From assembly GCA_003601785.1 (NCBI GenBank), contig PIYA01000022.1:1-15650 (forward strand): 15,650 bases of DNA. Direction: 5' to 3'. How positions within the stretch are numbered: the first letter of the stretch is position 1; each line of letters begins with the position of its first letter. Below, piece after piece: positions 1 through 6,775 of the stretch. This DNA comes from Candidatus Bathyarchaeota archaeon. GTDB taxonomy: Archaea > Thermoproteota > Bathyarchaeia > Bathyarchaeales > Bathycorpusculaceae. A model generated the notes under the pieces. That model worked only from the letters and a program-made list of their open reading frames with translations. It was not told where the DNA came from and ran no database searches. A program made the position numbers and the translations under genes.

Positions 1-204
1 GTGGTTGTAAGTGAAGACTGCAAAACCGCTGGTGTAAGCGCCGAAATAGCCGCTGTGGTTGCTGAAGAAGCAATTGACTATTTAGACGCTCCGATAAAAC
101 GGGTGGCTGAACCGGACACACCCATACCGTTTAGTCCACCGTTAGAACAGTACGTGATTCCAAACGAGAAGAGCATAATCAAAGCCGTCAGAGAGGTCGT
201 CTAA
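1..204 (+). CDS. 2-oxoacid dehydrogenase E1 component, beta subunit (3' end only)
   Basis: C-terminal 67 residues of a gene that begins upstream of the window. The visible part matches the C-terminal transketolase-like domain of pyruvate/branched-chain 2-oxoacid dehydrogenase E1 beta: the TAGVSAEIAAVVAEEA helix, then DAPIKRV, the PDTPIPFSPPLE segment and the closing helix ending AVREVV. E1 alpha/beta decarboxylate a 2-oxoacid with thiamine diphosphate and reductively acylate the lipoyl group of E2. The E2 gene follows after one nucleotide, so the two are one operon and the E1 alpha gene is expected just upstream. The fragment cannot show which oxoacid is used (pyruvate, branched-chain or acetoin). 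The GTG at base 1 is an internal Val codon, not a start. Confidence 0.9.
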   Translation: MVVSEDCKTAGVSAEIAAVVAEEAIDYLDAPIKRVAEPDTPIPFSPPLEQYVIPNEKSIIKAVREVV

Positions 205-205
205 A

Positions 206-1303
206 TTGGTGACCAAGGTTGTCATGCCTAGGCTGAGCCTAACGATGAAGGAAGGCACGGTGGGCAGGTGGTACAAGAAGGAGGGTGACACGGTTGAGAA
301 GGGTGAACCAATCGTTGAGATATTATCGGAAAAAGCCACATACGACTTAGAAGCGCCAGCGTCTGGTGTTCTGAGAAAAATTCTTGTTCAAGAGGGAAAC
401 GACGCTCAGGTTAACGCTGTCCTAGCGGTTATAACAGCTCCAGACGAGCCCTTTTCGGAAACGGAAATTGTTACGGCAGCGCCGCAAACGGTTAAAAGGG
501 TTTTAGCTTCTCCAGCTGCAAAACGTTTGGCAAGAGAACACGGTGTAGACTTGTCCCTCGTTAGGGGAAGCGGACCAGAAGGACGAATAGTTGAAGAAGA
601 CGTTAGAAGGTTCCTTGAAGAGACCCGTGGAATCATGCCGAAAGTCAAGGAGATAATTCCGTTGAGCGGGTTAAAGAAAACCTCTGCCGAACGCGTCTCA
701 AAAAGTTTCAGGACAGCACCCCACAGCACCGTGATAATGGAAGTTGACGTTTCTAAGGCTAAAACATTACATGACAAGCTTCAGGTTTCTTACACAGCAA
801 TCCTCGTGAAGGCTGTAGCAGAGGCTTTAAAGGAACAACCCATAATCAACTCAACCCTAGAAAACAACCAGATAAAGATTTTCGAAGACGTAAACATCGG
901 AGTGGCTGTCGCCACAGAAAAAGGCTTAACCGTCCCAGTTATACGGAACGCTGACAGAAAAACCTTAGAGGAAATAGACAAAAACATCAGAGAATTAACG
1001 GAGAAAGCCAGACAGGGAAAACTCACAAAGGACGAATTAACCGGAGGAACCTTCACCATAACAAACCTAGGCATGTACGGAGTTGAGTTCTTCACACCAA
1101 TAATCAACCCACCTGAGGCGGCAATCCTCGGCGTTGGAAGAATCCGTGAAAAACCCATTGTGGTTAACGAAGAGATCAAGGTAAGACCAGTAATGACCTT
1201 GAGTCTCACTTTTGACCACAGAATTGTGGACGGCGCCCCAGCCGCCGAGTTTCTACGGAAGATTAAAGAGAAAATTGAGGGAAAAGCTACTGCGATATTA
1301 TAA
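206..1303 (+). CDS. Dihydrolipoamide acyltransferase (E2) of a 2-oxoacid dehydrogenase complex
   Basis: A 365-residue E2 with the full three-part layout. The N-terminal lipoyl domain (about 3-78) has Lys43 in SEKATYD as the lipoylation site. The peripheral subunit-binding domain (about 99-138) carries the GVDLSLVRGSGPEGRI signature. The C-terminal catalytic acyltransferase domain (about 148-360) ends with the DHRIVDG motif, His338 and Asp342 being the catalytic pair. It transfers the acyl group from lipoamide to CoA. There is one lipoyl domain and short linkers, making it shorter than many bacterial E2s. The start is TTG 206, because GAGGT at 193-197 lies 8 nt upstream; GTG 209 is the alternative. 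No E3 or lipoate ligase gene follows. Acyl specificity (pyruvate or branched-chain) cannot be read from the sequence. Confidence 0.93.
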   Translation: MVTKVVMPRLSLTMKEGTVGRWYKKEGDTVEKGEPIVEILSEKATYDLEAPASGVLRKILVQEGNDAQVNAVLAVITAPDEPFSETEIVTAAPQTVKRVLASPAAKRLAREHGVDLSLVRGSGPEGRIVEEDVRRFLEETRGIMPKVKEIIPLSGLKKTSAERVSKSFRTAPHSTVIMEVDVSKAKTLHDKLQVSYTAILVKAVAEALKEQPIINSTLENNQIKIFEDVNIGVAVATEKGLTVPVIRNADRKTLEEIDKNIRELTEKARQGKLTKDELTGGTFTITNLGMYGVEFFTPIINPPEAAILGVGRIREKPIVVNEEIKVRPVMTLSLTFDHRIVDGAPAAEFLRKIKEKIEGKATAIL

Positions 1304-1308
1304 CATGA

Positions 1309-1322
1309 TTTTTAATTTTCTT
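1309..1322 (+). terminator. Oligo-T tract after the E2 gene
   Basis: T-rich stretch (TTTTTAATTTTCTT) starting 6 nt after the E2 stop, with no clear stem before it. Archaeal polymerases terminate at U-rich tracts, and the next gene is convergent, so this is a plausible 3' end for the E1/E2 operon. Confidence 0.45.
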
Positions 1323-1374
1323 GTGTAAGACACGGCTTTAAACTGTTTATCTTACTTCTTCAAGCACTTTCAAA

Positions 1375-1722
1375 CTAGGTTTTCTCGGTTTTCTCTTCTT
1401 TAACGACTTCCACTTCTCCGCCTGGACTTGCCTTGGCTACTTTCAACTTTACCTCTTTGATTAGGGTTACACCGCGACTTGAAATTATAGAGCCAGCCCA
1501 CATTATTATTGCAAATATGAAGAAGATTAGGCAGACGTTGCTGAAGATTGCGAAGGCTTTGCTGAAGTCGTTTTCGCTTCCCGTTGGAGTTGGAACCAGT
1601 TGAGGTATTTGTGTTCCACTTGAAAAAATCGAGTATGCAAGCCACGCTGGAATGATTATGAAAATTAACCCTATGACAAGTAAAACGTAGCCTACGATTT
1701 TCTCCGGTTTCTCAACTTTCAT
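1375..1722 (-). CDS. Small membrane protein with two transmembrane helices, unknown function
   Basis: 115 residues, family not recognised. Two hydrophobic segments are clear: residues about 10-33 (YVLLVIGLIFIIIPAWLAYS) and about 58-82 (around CLIFFIFAIIMWAG). They are separated by a polar Pro/Thr/Gly-rich loop of about 25 residues. The C-terminal tail of about 30 residues is strongly charged (Lys/Glu) and probably cytoplasmic. No catalytic motif is visible. ATG 1722 has no Shine-Dalgarno sequence but lies about 26 nt from the TATA box at 1743-1752, so the mRNA is probably leaderless. It sits downstream of the cupin gene on the same strand but appears to have its own promoter. Coding status is supported by the coherent topology only. 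Confidence 0.65.
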   Translation of the reverse strand: MKVEKPEKIVGYVLLVIGLIFIIIPAWLAYSIFSSGTQIPQLVPTPTGSENDFSKAFAIFSNVCLIFFIFAIIMWAGSIISSRGVTLIKEVKLKVAKASPGGEVEVVKEEKTEKT

Positions 1723-1742
1723 GGAAGAGGCATTATTTTAGC

Positions 1743-1752
1743 TTTTATAAAA
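1743..1752 (-). promoter_or_regulatory. TATA box for the two-helix membrane protein
   Basis: TTTTATAAAA, a perfect palindrome in the 35-bp gap between the cupin stop and the membrane protein start. Its centre is about 26 nt upstream of ATG 1722, the archaeal TATA-to-start distance expected for a leaderless transcript. Confidence 0.55.
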
Positions 1753-1757
1753 GCTTT

Positions 1758-2099
1758 TCACTCAACCAGCTCCTTGGTGCATAAAAACTGAAGTTTTTCA
1801 TCGCCTATGTTCTTGAATTGATGAAGCTCCCACGATGAAATAAAAATGACACCGCCCTCTTTGACGACAACCTCTTTGTCTCCTCCCCTAACAAGAGCCT
1901 TCCCGTGGAGAATGAAAACCTCGTGTTCATGCTTGTGCTTCTCAAGCGCGGTGTATCCTCCGACATCTATCGTGAAAAGCCTTAACTGCAATTTTTTTGC
2001 CCCTACACCTTCATGGAGCAAATATTGAACCTTCACTCCACGGGCGCCTTCCATGTCTAACGCTTGTGTCTCAACCTCTTCAACGCTTGTCACATACAT
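1758..2099 (-). CDS. Single-domain cupin protein
   Basis: 113 residues from ATG 2099. Cupin motif 1 is seen as HKHEHEVFILHG (metal-ligand His55, His57 and Glu60, then Gly66) and motif 2 as SSWELHQFKN (His93, Asn97). Small archaeal cupins of this kind bind one divalent metal and act as isomerases, dioxygenases or sugar/ligand-binding proteins; the substrate cannot be told. The start is set by AAGGTGA 7 nt upstream of ATG 2099. The in-frame ATG at 2120 would add seven residues that themselves encode that ribosome site. It is transcribed divergently from the first alcohol dehydrogenase, with about 75 bp between the chosen starts. Confidence 0.85.
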   Translation of the reverse strand: MYVTSVEEVETQALDMEGARGVKVQYLLHEGVGAKKLQLRLFTIDVGGYTALEKHKHEHEVFILHGKALVRGGDKEVVVKEGGVIFISSWELHQFKNIGDEKLQFLCTKELVE

Positions 2100-2173
2100 G
2101 GTAACTTCACCTTTTGACATAGATTGTTTGAAAAGTCTTAAGTGTTTAACGATAGAAAAACCATTGAGCTGAA

Positions 2174-3199
2174 ATGAAAGTCGCCGTGTACCACAGTCAA
2201 CAAGACATCAGAATAGAGGAGATGCCTAAGCCGGAAATAGGTGAAGATGAAATCCTAGTTGAGATGAAGGCTTGTGGAATATGCGGTTCAGACCTCATGG
2301 ACTGGTATCTTAAAACGCGGGCACCATTAGTTCTTGGACACGAACCAGCAGGAGTGATTGTCAAAGCCGGAAGCAAGGTTAGAGACTTCAACTTAGGCGA
2401 CAGAGTTTTTGTCCATCACCACGTGGCTTGTCTAACCTGTCACTACTGCACCCATGGAGACTACACTCTATGCGAACGGTTTCACAGAACAAACATAAAG
2501 CCAGGAGGGTTCGCAGAGTACTTCCGTGTTCCAGCCCCAAACCTTCAGATAGACACATTAAAGATTCCGGAAAAGCTCTCTTTTGAAGAGGCAACCCTGA
2601 TCGAACCCATCGGTTGCTGCGTAAGAGCCTTCAGAAAAAGCGGAATACAAGTTGGCGATTCGGTTGTGATAATAGGTGCTGGAACCACAGGAGTTATTCA
2701 CACAGCCTTGTCAAAGATTTTCGGAGCGGCAAAAACCGTTGTGAGCGACTTGTTCGACTTTAGACTGCGTATGGCTGAAAAATTCGGGGCGGATGTCACG
2801 GTTAACCCTGAAAGAGAAGATTTAACGGAGGTTGTTAAGGCTGAAACTGACGGAGTTGGGGCTGACCTTGTGATTGTAGCGGCTCCAAGCATAGAAGCGT
2901 ACAAGGCTGGTTTGAGTGTCTGCCGTAAGGGTGGTAAACTCTGCGTTTTCGCGCCAACCAAGCCCGGAGAATACTTGCAAATCAGCCCGAAGGAATTGTT
3001 TTTCTCCGAAATCCAGATAATTCCTTCCTATTCAACCTCACACTTAGAGACTAGAACAGCCTTGGAGCTTATAAAATCCGGTAGAATAAACGCTAAAGGG
3101 CTGATAACCCATCGTTTCAAGCTTGCGGACACGGCGGAAGCTTTCAAAACAGCCCTTGAAAACAAGGAGAGCTTGAAGGTTATAGTTTTGAACAGGTGA
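2174..3199 (+). CDS. Zinc-dependent alcohol dehydrogenase, MDR family (first of a tandem pair)
   Basis: 341 residues, full length for a medium-chain dehydrogenase/reductase. The GroES-like catalytic domain carries the catalytic zinc ligands Cys37 (CGICGSD), His56-Glu57 (GHEPAG) and Glu144. It also has all four structural zinc cysteines, 86, 89, 92 and 100. The Rossmann domain has IIGAGTTG (168-173), and Asp192 after the second strand suggests NAD rather than NADP. It oxidises a secondary alcohol, polyol or amino alcohol, or acts in reverse. The overall pattern is closest to the sorbitol/threonine dehydrogenase group, but the substrate is not identifiable. Its stop lies inside the ribosome site of the next gene, a paralogue, so the two are co-translated. 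No good Shine-Dalgarno sequence precedes ATG 2174; a leaderless transcript is possible. Confidence 0.9.
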   Translation: MKVAVYHSQQDIRIEEMPKPEIGEDEILVEMKACGICGSDLMDWYLKTRAPLVLGHEPAGVIVKAGSKVRDFNLGDRVFVHHHVACLTCHYCTHGDYTLCERFHRTNIKPGGFAEYFRVPAPNLQIDTLKIPEKLSFEEATLIEPIGCCVRAFRKSGIQVGDSVVIIGAGTTGVIHTALSKIFGAAKTVVSDLFDFRLRMAEKFGADVTVNPEREDLTEVVKAETDGVGADLVIVAAPSIEAYKAGLSVCRKGGKLCVFAPTKPGEYLQISPKELFFSEIQIIPSYSTSHLETRTALELIKSGRINAKGLITHRFKLADTAEAFKTALENKESLKVIVLNR

Positions 3200-3204
3200 A
3201 AAGT

Positions 3205-4233
3205 ATGAAGGCAGCCATGCTTTACGGTGTGAAAGACCTAAGGATAGAAGACGTTGAAATACCGAAGGTTGGTCTTGGAGAAGTTCTCGTAAAAGTTAAG
3301 GCGGCGACAACGTGCGGAACAGACCTGAAAATCTTCAGAAGAGGCTACGTTGAAAAAGTCATAAAACTGCCAACGGTTTTTGGCCACGAATGGGCGGGAG
3401 AAGTCGTCGAAGTGGGAGAAGGTTTAGAGTGGCCTAAAAAGGGCATGCGGATTCGCGCCGGCAACAGCGCTCCCTGTCTACACTGCACAATGTGTCAGAA
3501 GGGAAAGTACAATCTTTGCGAGAACATGATTTGGCTTTGGGGTGCTTACGCTGAGTATATCAAAGTTCCAGCCCGCATGGTCTTGGTGAACATGCAGGAG
3601 ATTCCGCAGCACGTTTCCTATGAGGAAGCGGCAATCACGGAACCTCTGGCTTGTGTGTTGCACGGTGCCGAGGAGGCGAACATAAAGCCTGGTGACACCG
3701 TGACGATAATAGGCGCTGGACCGATAGGTTTGTTGCATCTTTTGACGGCTAAGAAGTTCGGCGCTGGGAGAGTGATAAGCATTGACTTGGTGGAGGATAG
3801 GTTGAACTTCGCTGAAAGATTGGGTGCGGATGAGACTGTCAACGCCGGGAAAGAAGACGTTGTTGAAAGAGTTCGAGAGTTAACCGGTGGATACGGTTCA
3901 GACGTGGTGATAGAAGCCATAGGTTTACCATCCACGTGGGAGCAAGCTCTAAAACTCGTGAGGAAAGGCGGAACTGTCCTGGAGTTCGGTGGATGTCCAC
4001 CTGGAACGGAAATCAAGGTTAACACGGAAAAGCTTCACTACGGAGAGTTAACGGTACGCGGCTCCTTCCACGCGACACCGTTGCATTTCAGAAAAGCCCT
4101 AAACTTGATAGCTTCAAGAACGATAGATGTGAGACCGTTGATAACGAGGAAGATGAGGTTGGAAAACATAAGAGAAGCCTTCGATATACTTATGACTTCC
4201 AAAAAAGAAATAAAGATAGCTATAATCCCTTAG
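3205..4233 (+). CDS. Zinc-dependent alcohol dehydrogenase, MDR family (second of a tandem pair)
   Basis: 342 residues. Catalytic zinc ligands are Cys37 (TTCGTD), His61-Glu62 (FGHEWAG) and Glu146. The structural zinc cysteines are 91, 94, 97 and 105. The nucleotide-binding motif is IIGAGPIG (about 168-175), followed by an acidic residue in VISIDLVEDRL, consistent with NAD. GGTGA at 3195-3199, which contains the stop of the upstream dehydrogenase, is 5 nt from ATG 3205. This favours ATG over the in-frame GTG at 3196. The protein is a paralogue of its neighbour but differs throughout, including around the catalytic Cys (TTCGTD versus GICGSD), so the pair probably act on different substrates or on successive steps. 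The substrate is unknown. Confidence 0.9.
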   Translation: MKAAMLYGVKDLRIEDVEIPKVGLGEVLVKVKAATTCGTDLKIFRRGYVEKVIKLPTVFGHEWAGEVVEVGEGLEWPKKGMRIRAGNSAPCLHCTMCQKGKYNLCENMIWLWGAYAEYIKVPARMVLVNMQEIPQHVSYEEAAITEPLACVLHGAEEANIKPGDTVTIIGAGPIGLLHLLTAKKFGAGRVISIDLVEDRLNFAERLGADETVNAGKEDVVERVRELTGGYGSDVVIEAIGLPSTWEQALKLVRKGGTVLEFGGCPPGTEIKVNTEKLHYGELTVRGSFHATPLHFRKALNLIASRTIDVRPLITRKMRLENIREAFDILMTSKKEIKIAIIP

Positions 4234-4245
4234 TATGATAATATA

Positions 4246-4659
4246 ATGACAAAAGCTGAAGGTTACATTTTAAGAATATCAACCAAAACTTGGGTTGAAC
4301 AAGTTTTTGACAGAGCCATTTACTATACCGGTGCCCGCAGAAGATGGAAACCAGAGCAAACCATAATTTTTGTGCATAAAACCCGCCTTGGCGACGCTGT
4401 CATCGGATATGGTGTAATAGAAGATACTTACGAAAAGGATGAACTTTCGGAGGAAGAGCAACGTGAATGTGAAAAACACGGCTGGAGAAAAGCCATAGAG
4501 TTCAAGTACGTTATAAAGTTTGAGAAGCCGTTGCCGATTAAGGAAACTTTTTTGAAGGAGTTAAGGCTTCGAGGGAGATACCTGCACAGTTTACCGTTAA
4601 AAAAGAAGCAGCTGAAGGCTATTATAGGTCAAGCTGAAAAGATTCAAAGTTTAAAATAA
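4246..4659 (+). CDS. PUA/EVE-like fold small protein
   Basis: 137 residues starting at ATG 4246, 12 nt after the dehydrogenase stop. The arrangement resembles EVE/ASCH-type PUA-like domains: an N-terminal strand (YILRIST), a segment RWKPEQTIIFVHK, then DAVIGYGVIEDTYE, and a strand pair FKYVIKFEKPLPI. These domains typically bind modified nucleic-acid bases or nucleotides. No catalytic residues are apparent. The C-terminal third is rich in Lys/Arg (KKKQLKAIIGQAEKIQ), compatible with nucleic-acid contact. The assignment rests on pattern resemblance, not a firm motif. It has no visible Shine-Dalgarno sequence. It may be read through from the dehydrogenases or start from a weak TATA-like AGCTATAATC about 26 nt upstream. 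Confidence 0.6.
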   Translation: MTKAEGYILRISTKTWVEQVFDRAIYYTGARRRWKPEQTIIFVHKTRLGDAVIGYGVIEDTYEKDELSEEEQRECEKHGWRKAIEFKYVIKFEKPLPIKETFLKELRLRGRYLHSLPLKKKQLKAIIGQAEKIQSLK

Positions 4660-4678
4660 AATGGGATATGTTTACCTT

Positions 4679-4921
4679 TTAGCTTTTCATCCGTTTGTAA
4701 CCGAAAGTGAAAACCAGCCAGAGGATAACACCGTAGATAACTCCGTTGATGATAGCATTAACAAGTAGATTTGCTGGAACTCCGAGCACGAGATATTCCG
4801 TTTCTAAGATGCCTAAAAGCTCATAAAGGATTTTTCCGGGAGGAAACTCTGGATATCCAAGGGTAACCGCTAGGAACACGATGAAAACTGTTATGAAAAC
4901 TATGGCTCCTTCTCCTTTCAT
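4679..4921 (-). CDS. Small membrane protein with two transmembrane helices, unknown function
   Basis: 80 residues. Hydrophobic segments lie at about 6-22 (AIVFITVFIVFLAVTLG) and about 53-74 (NAIINGVIYGVILWLVFTFG). A loop between them contains the PEFPPGK turn, and the tail is short and basic (YKRMKS). No family is recognised. The coding call is supported by GGAG at 4931-4934, 9 nt before ATG 4921, and by a TATA box at 4958-4966 at the right distance. It is convergent with the PUA-like gene and divergent from pyrG. Confidence 0.65.
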   Translation of the reverse strand: MKGEGAIVFITVFIVFLAVTLGYPEFPPGKILYELLGILETEYLVLGVPANLLVNAIINGVIYGVILWLVFTFGYKRMKS

Positions 4922-4957
4922 TTCAGTTTTCTCCTTCCGCAGTATCCTATTAGGGTT

Positions 4958-4966
4958 GGATATAAA
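4958..4966 (-). promoter_or_regulatory. TATA box for the 80-residue membrane protein
   Basis: TTTATATCC on the minus strand. Its centre is about 26 nt upstream of an inferred start near 4936, leaving a leader of about 15 nt that contains the GGAG ribosome site. Confidence 0.45.
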
Positions 4967-5011
4967 CCTTCGCTTGTAAAATCCTTTGTCAAGACCGGAG
5001 ATGCGAAAGAG

Positions 5012-5018
5012 TTTAAAA
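5012..5018 (+). promoter_or_regulatory. TATA box for pyrG
   Basis: TTTAAAA about 42 nt before ATG 5057. An archaeal start about 26 nt downstream of the TATA centre would give a leader of about 16 nt. Confidence 0.4.
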
Positions 5019-5056
5019 CTTGTAAGTTTAGTTTAGTGATTTGTTGTTGTGATATT

Positions 5057-6685
5057 ATGGTTAAGTACGTGTTTGTCACAGGCGGAGTCTTAAGTTCTGT
5101 TGGAAAGGGGATAGTTACCTCCTCCATAGGTAAGATGCTTCAAGCGAGAGGCTACAAGGTCACGGTTATAAAAATAGACCCATACGTGAACGTTGACGCT
5201 GGGACGATGAACCCGTACATGCACGGTGAGGTCTATGTGACAGATGATGGAGGTGAAACAGACCTAGACTTAGGATGGTATGAACGGTTCTTAGATTTGA
5301 ACTTGAAAAGGGAAAACAACATCACAACCGGAATGGTGTACAAGGATGTTATTGAGAAAGAACGGCGAGGCGACTTTCTAGGAAGATGCGTACAGATTGT
5401 GCCGCATGTAACCGACGAGATTAAAAGACGTATCCGTTCAATCGCCAAGAAATCAAACGTGGATGCGCTCTTAACAGAGGTCGGTGGAACCGTAGGCGAC
5501 ATTGAAGGCTTACCGTTCTTGGAGGCTATCAGACAGATGCGGTTGGAGGTAGGCTACGGAAACACCTTGTATGTACACGTGGCTCTTGTTCCAATCTTAG
5601 ATGTTACGAAGGAGATGAAGACTAAACCCTTACAGCACAGTGTCAACGAGTTGAGAAGAATAGGCATCCAACCAGACATAATCGTCGCCAGATGTAATAA
5701 AATGATAACCAAGGAAGCCTTGAGAAAAATAGCGTTATTCGGTACGATACCAAAAGAGGCTGTTTTCTGCTCCTACACAGTCGAATCCATCTATCAGGTT
5801 CCATTAATACTGGACAAGCAGGGAATGGGAGACTTTATCTGCAGAAGACTTGGATTTCAACAACGAAAACCAAACTATAGGGAATGGGAAGCCTTCGTGA
5901 ACGCTCTATTGAATCCTGAACACGAGGTGAAAATAGCCTTGGTCGGCAAATACGCTGGATTAGTCGACAGTTACGTAAGTATGAACGAAGCCTTGAGACA
6001 TGCAGGAGCGGCTTGCAGAACGAAGGTTTCCATACAATACATAGAGGCTGAAAGGTTTGAACAAAATCCAAAGGAAGTTGAAAGTCTCAAAAATTTCGAC
6101 GGAATATTCGTCCCCTACGGCTTCGGTCCCAGAGGAACGGAGGGAAAATTGATGGCTATCAGATTTGCAAGGGAAAACGACATCCCCTTCTTAGGGATAT
6201 GCTATGGTTTCCAACTATCGGTGATAGAGTTCGCCCGCCACGTCTGCAACTTAAAAGAGGCAAACAGCACAGAGATCAACCCTGACACACCGTATCCGGT
6301 CATAGACTTGATGCCGGAGCAGAGAGGAATAGAATACAAGGGAGCCACCATGAGACTGGGAGTTCACAAGATAATCGTGAAACCGGGCACAATTGCATAT
6401 ACGCTGTATAAAAACGGTGAAATCTACGAGCGCCACCGCCATAGATTCGAAGTGAACCTTGACTATCTGGAAAAACTTGAAAAAAACGGTTTAGTGTTCT
6501 CTGGGAAAAGCGCGGATGGAAGGAGAATGGAGATACTAGAACTTCCCAACCACTTCTTCTTCTTCGCATCCCAATTCCACGGAGAATTCAAAAGCCGTCC
6601 CGGAAGACCGGACCCGGAGTACTATGGATTTATTAAGGCGTGCTTGGATAAGAAACTCGGTAAGCTTAAACCAGAATTTCCTTAA
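5057..6685 (+). CDS. pyrG: CTP synthase (glutamine-hydrolysing)
   Basis: 542 residues, close to the usual family length of about 540. It makes CTP from UTP, ATP and glutamine in the cytoplasm. The N-terminal synthetase domain starts KYVFVTGGVLSSVGKG, followed by DPYVNVDAGTMNP and EVGGTVGDIEG (about 141-151). The C-terminal glutaminase (about 290-535) has the triad Cys382 (GICYGFQ), His508 and Glu510 (QFHGEF). Several normally fixed residues differ: the oxyanion loop is VPYGFG (Tyr354 where Gly is usual), the nucleophile elbow has Tyr383 for Leu, and HGEF replaces HPEF. Ammonia channelling and the KSRP C-terminal motif look intact. ATG 5057 is chosen over the upstream ATG 5036 because family proteins begin at the KYVFVTGG strand. 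Confidence 0.97.
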   Translation: MVKYVFVTGGVLSSVGKGIVTSSIGKMLQARGYKVTVIKIDPYVNVDAGTMNPYMHGEVYVTDDGGETDLDLGWYERFLDLNLKRENNITTGMVYKDVIEKERRGDFLGRCVQIVPHVTDEIKRRIRSIAKKSNVDALLTEVGGTVGDIEGLPFLEAIRQMRLEVGYGNTLYVHVALVPILDVTKEMKTKPLQHSVNELRRIGIQPDIIVARCNKMITKEALRKIALFGTIPKEAVFCSYTVESIYQVPLILDKQGMGDFICRRLGFQQRKPNYREWEAFVNALLNPEHEVKIALVGKYAGLVDSYVSMNEALRHAGAACRTKVSIQYIEAERFEQNPKEVESLKNFDGIFVPYGFGPRGTEGKLMAIRFARENDIPFLGICYGFQLSVIEFARHVCNLKEANSTEINPDTPYPVIDLMPEQRGIEYKGATMRLGVHKIIVKPGTIAYTLYKNGEIYERHRHRFEVNLDYLEKLEKNGLVFSGKSADGRRMEILELPNHFFFFASQFHGEFKSRPGRPDPEYYGFIKACLDKKLGKLKPEFP

Positions 6686-6721
6686 ACACGTACAATTTCA
6701 ATTTTAAAGCAGATATAGGTA

Positions 6722-6732
6722 AAATATATAAG
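6722..6732 (+). promoter_or_regulatory. TATA box for the flippase-like gene
   Basis: AAATATATAAG, the strongest TATA-like element in the 90-bp gap after pyrG. The inferred transcript start near 6753 leaves a short leader containing AGGTG at 6762-6766. Confidence 0.55.
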
Positions 6733-6775
6733 TCGTGTTCAAGGTTTTGCCTTTCATCGTTAGGTGCAAACTTGA

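Noticed and set aside
5233..6569. Several minus-strand ORFs inside pyrG
   Set aside because: Antisense shadows; pyrG motifs run through the full length on the plus strand.
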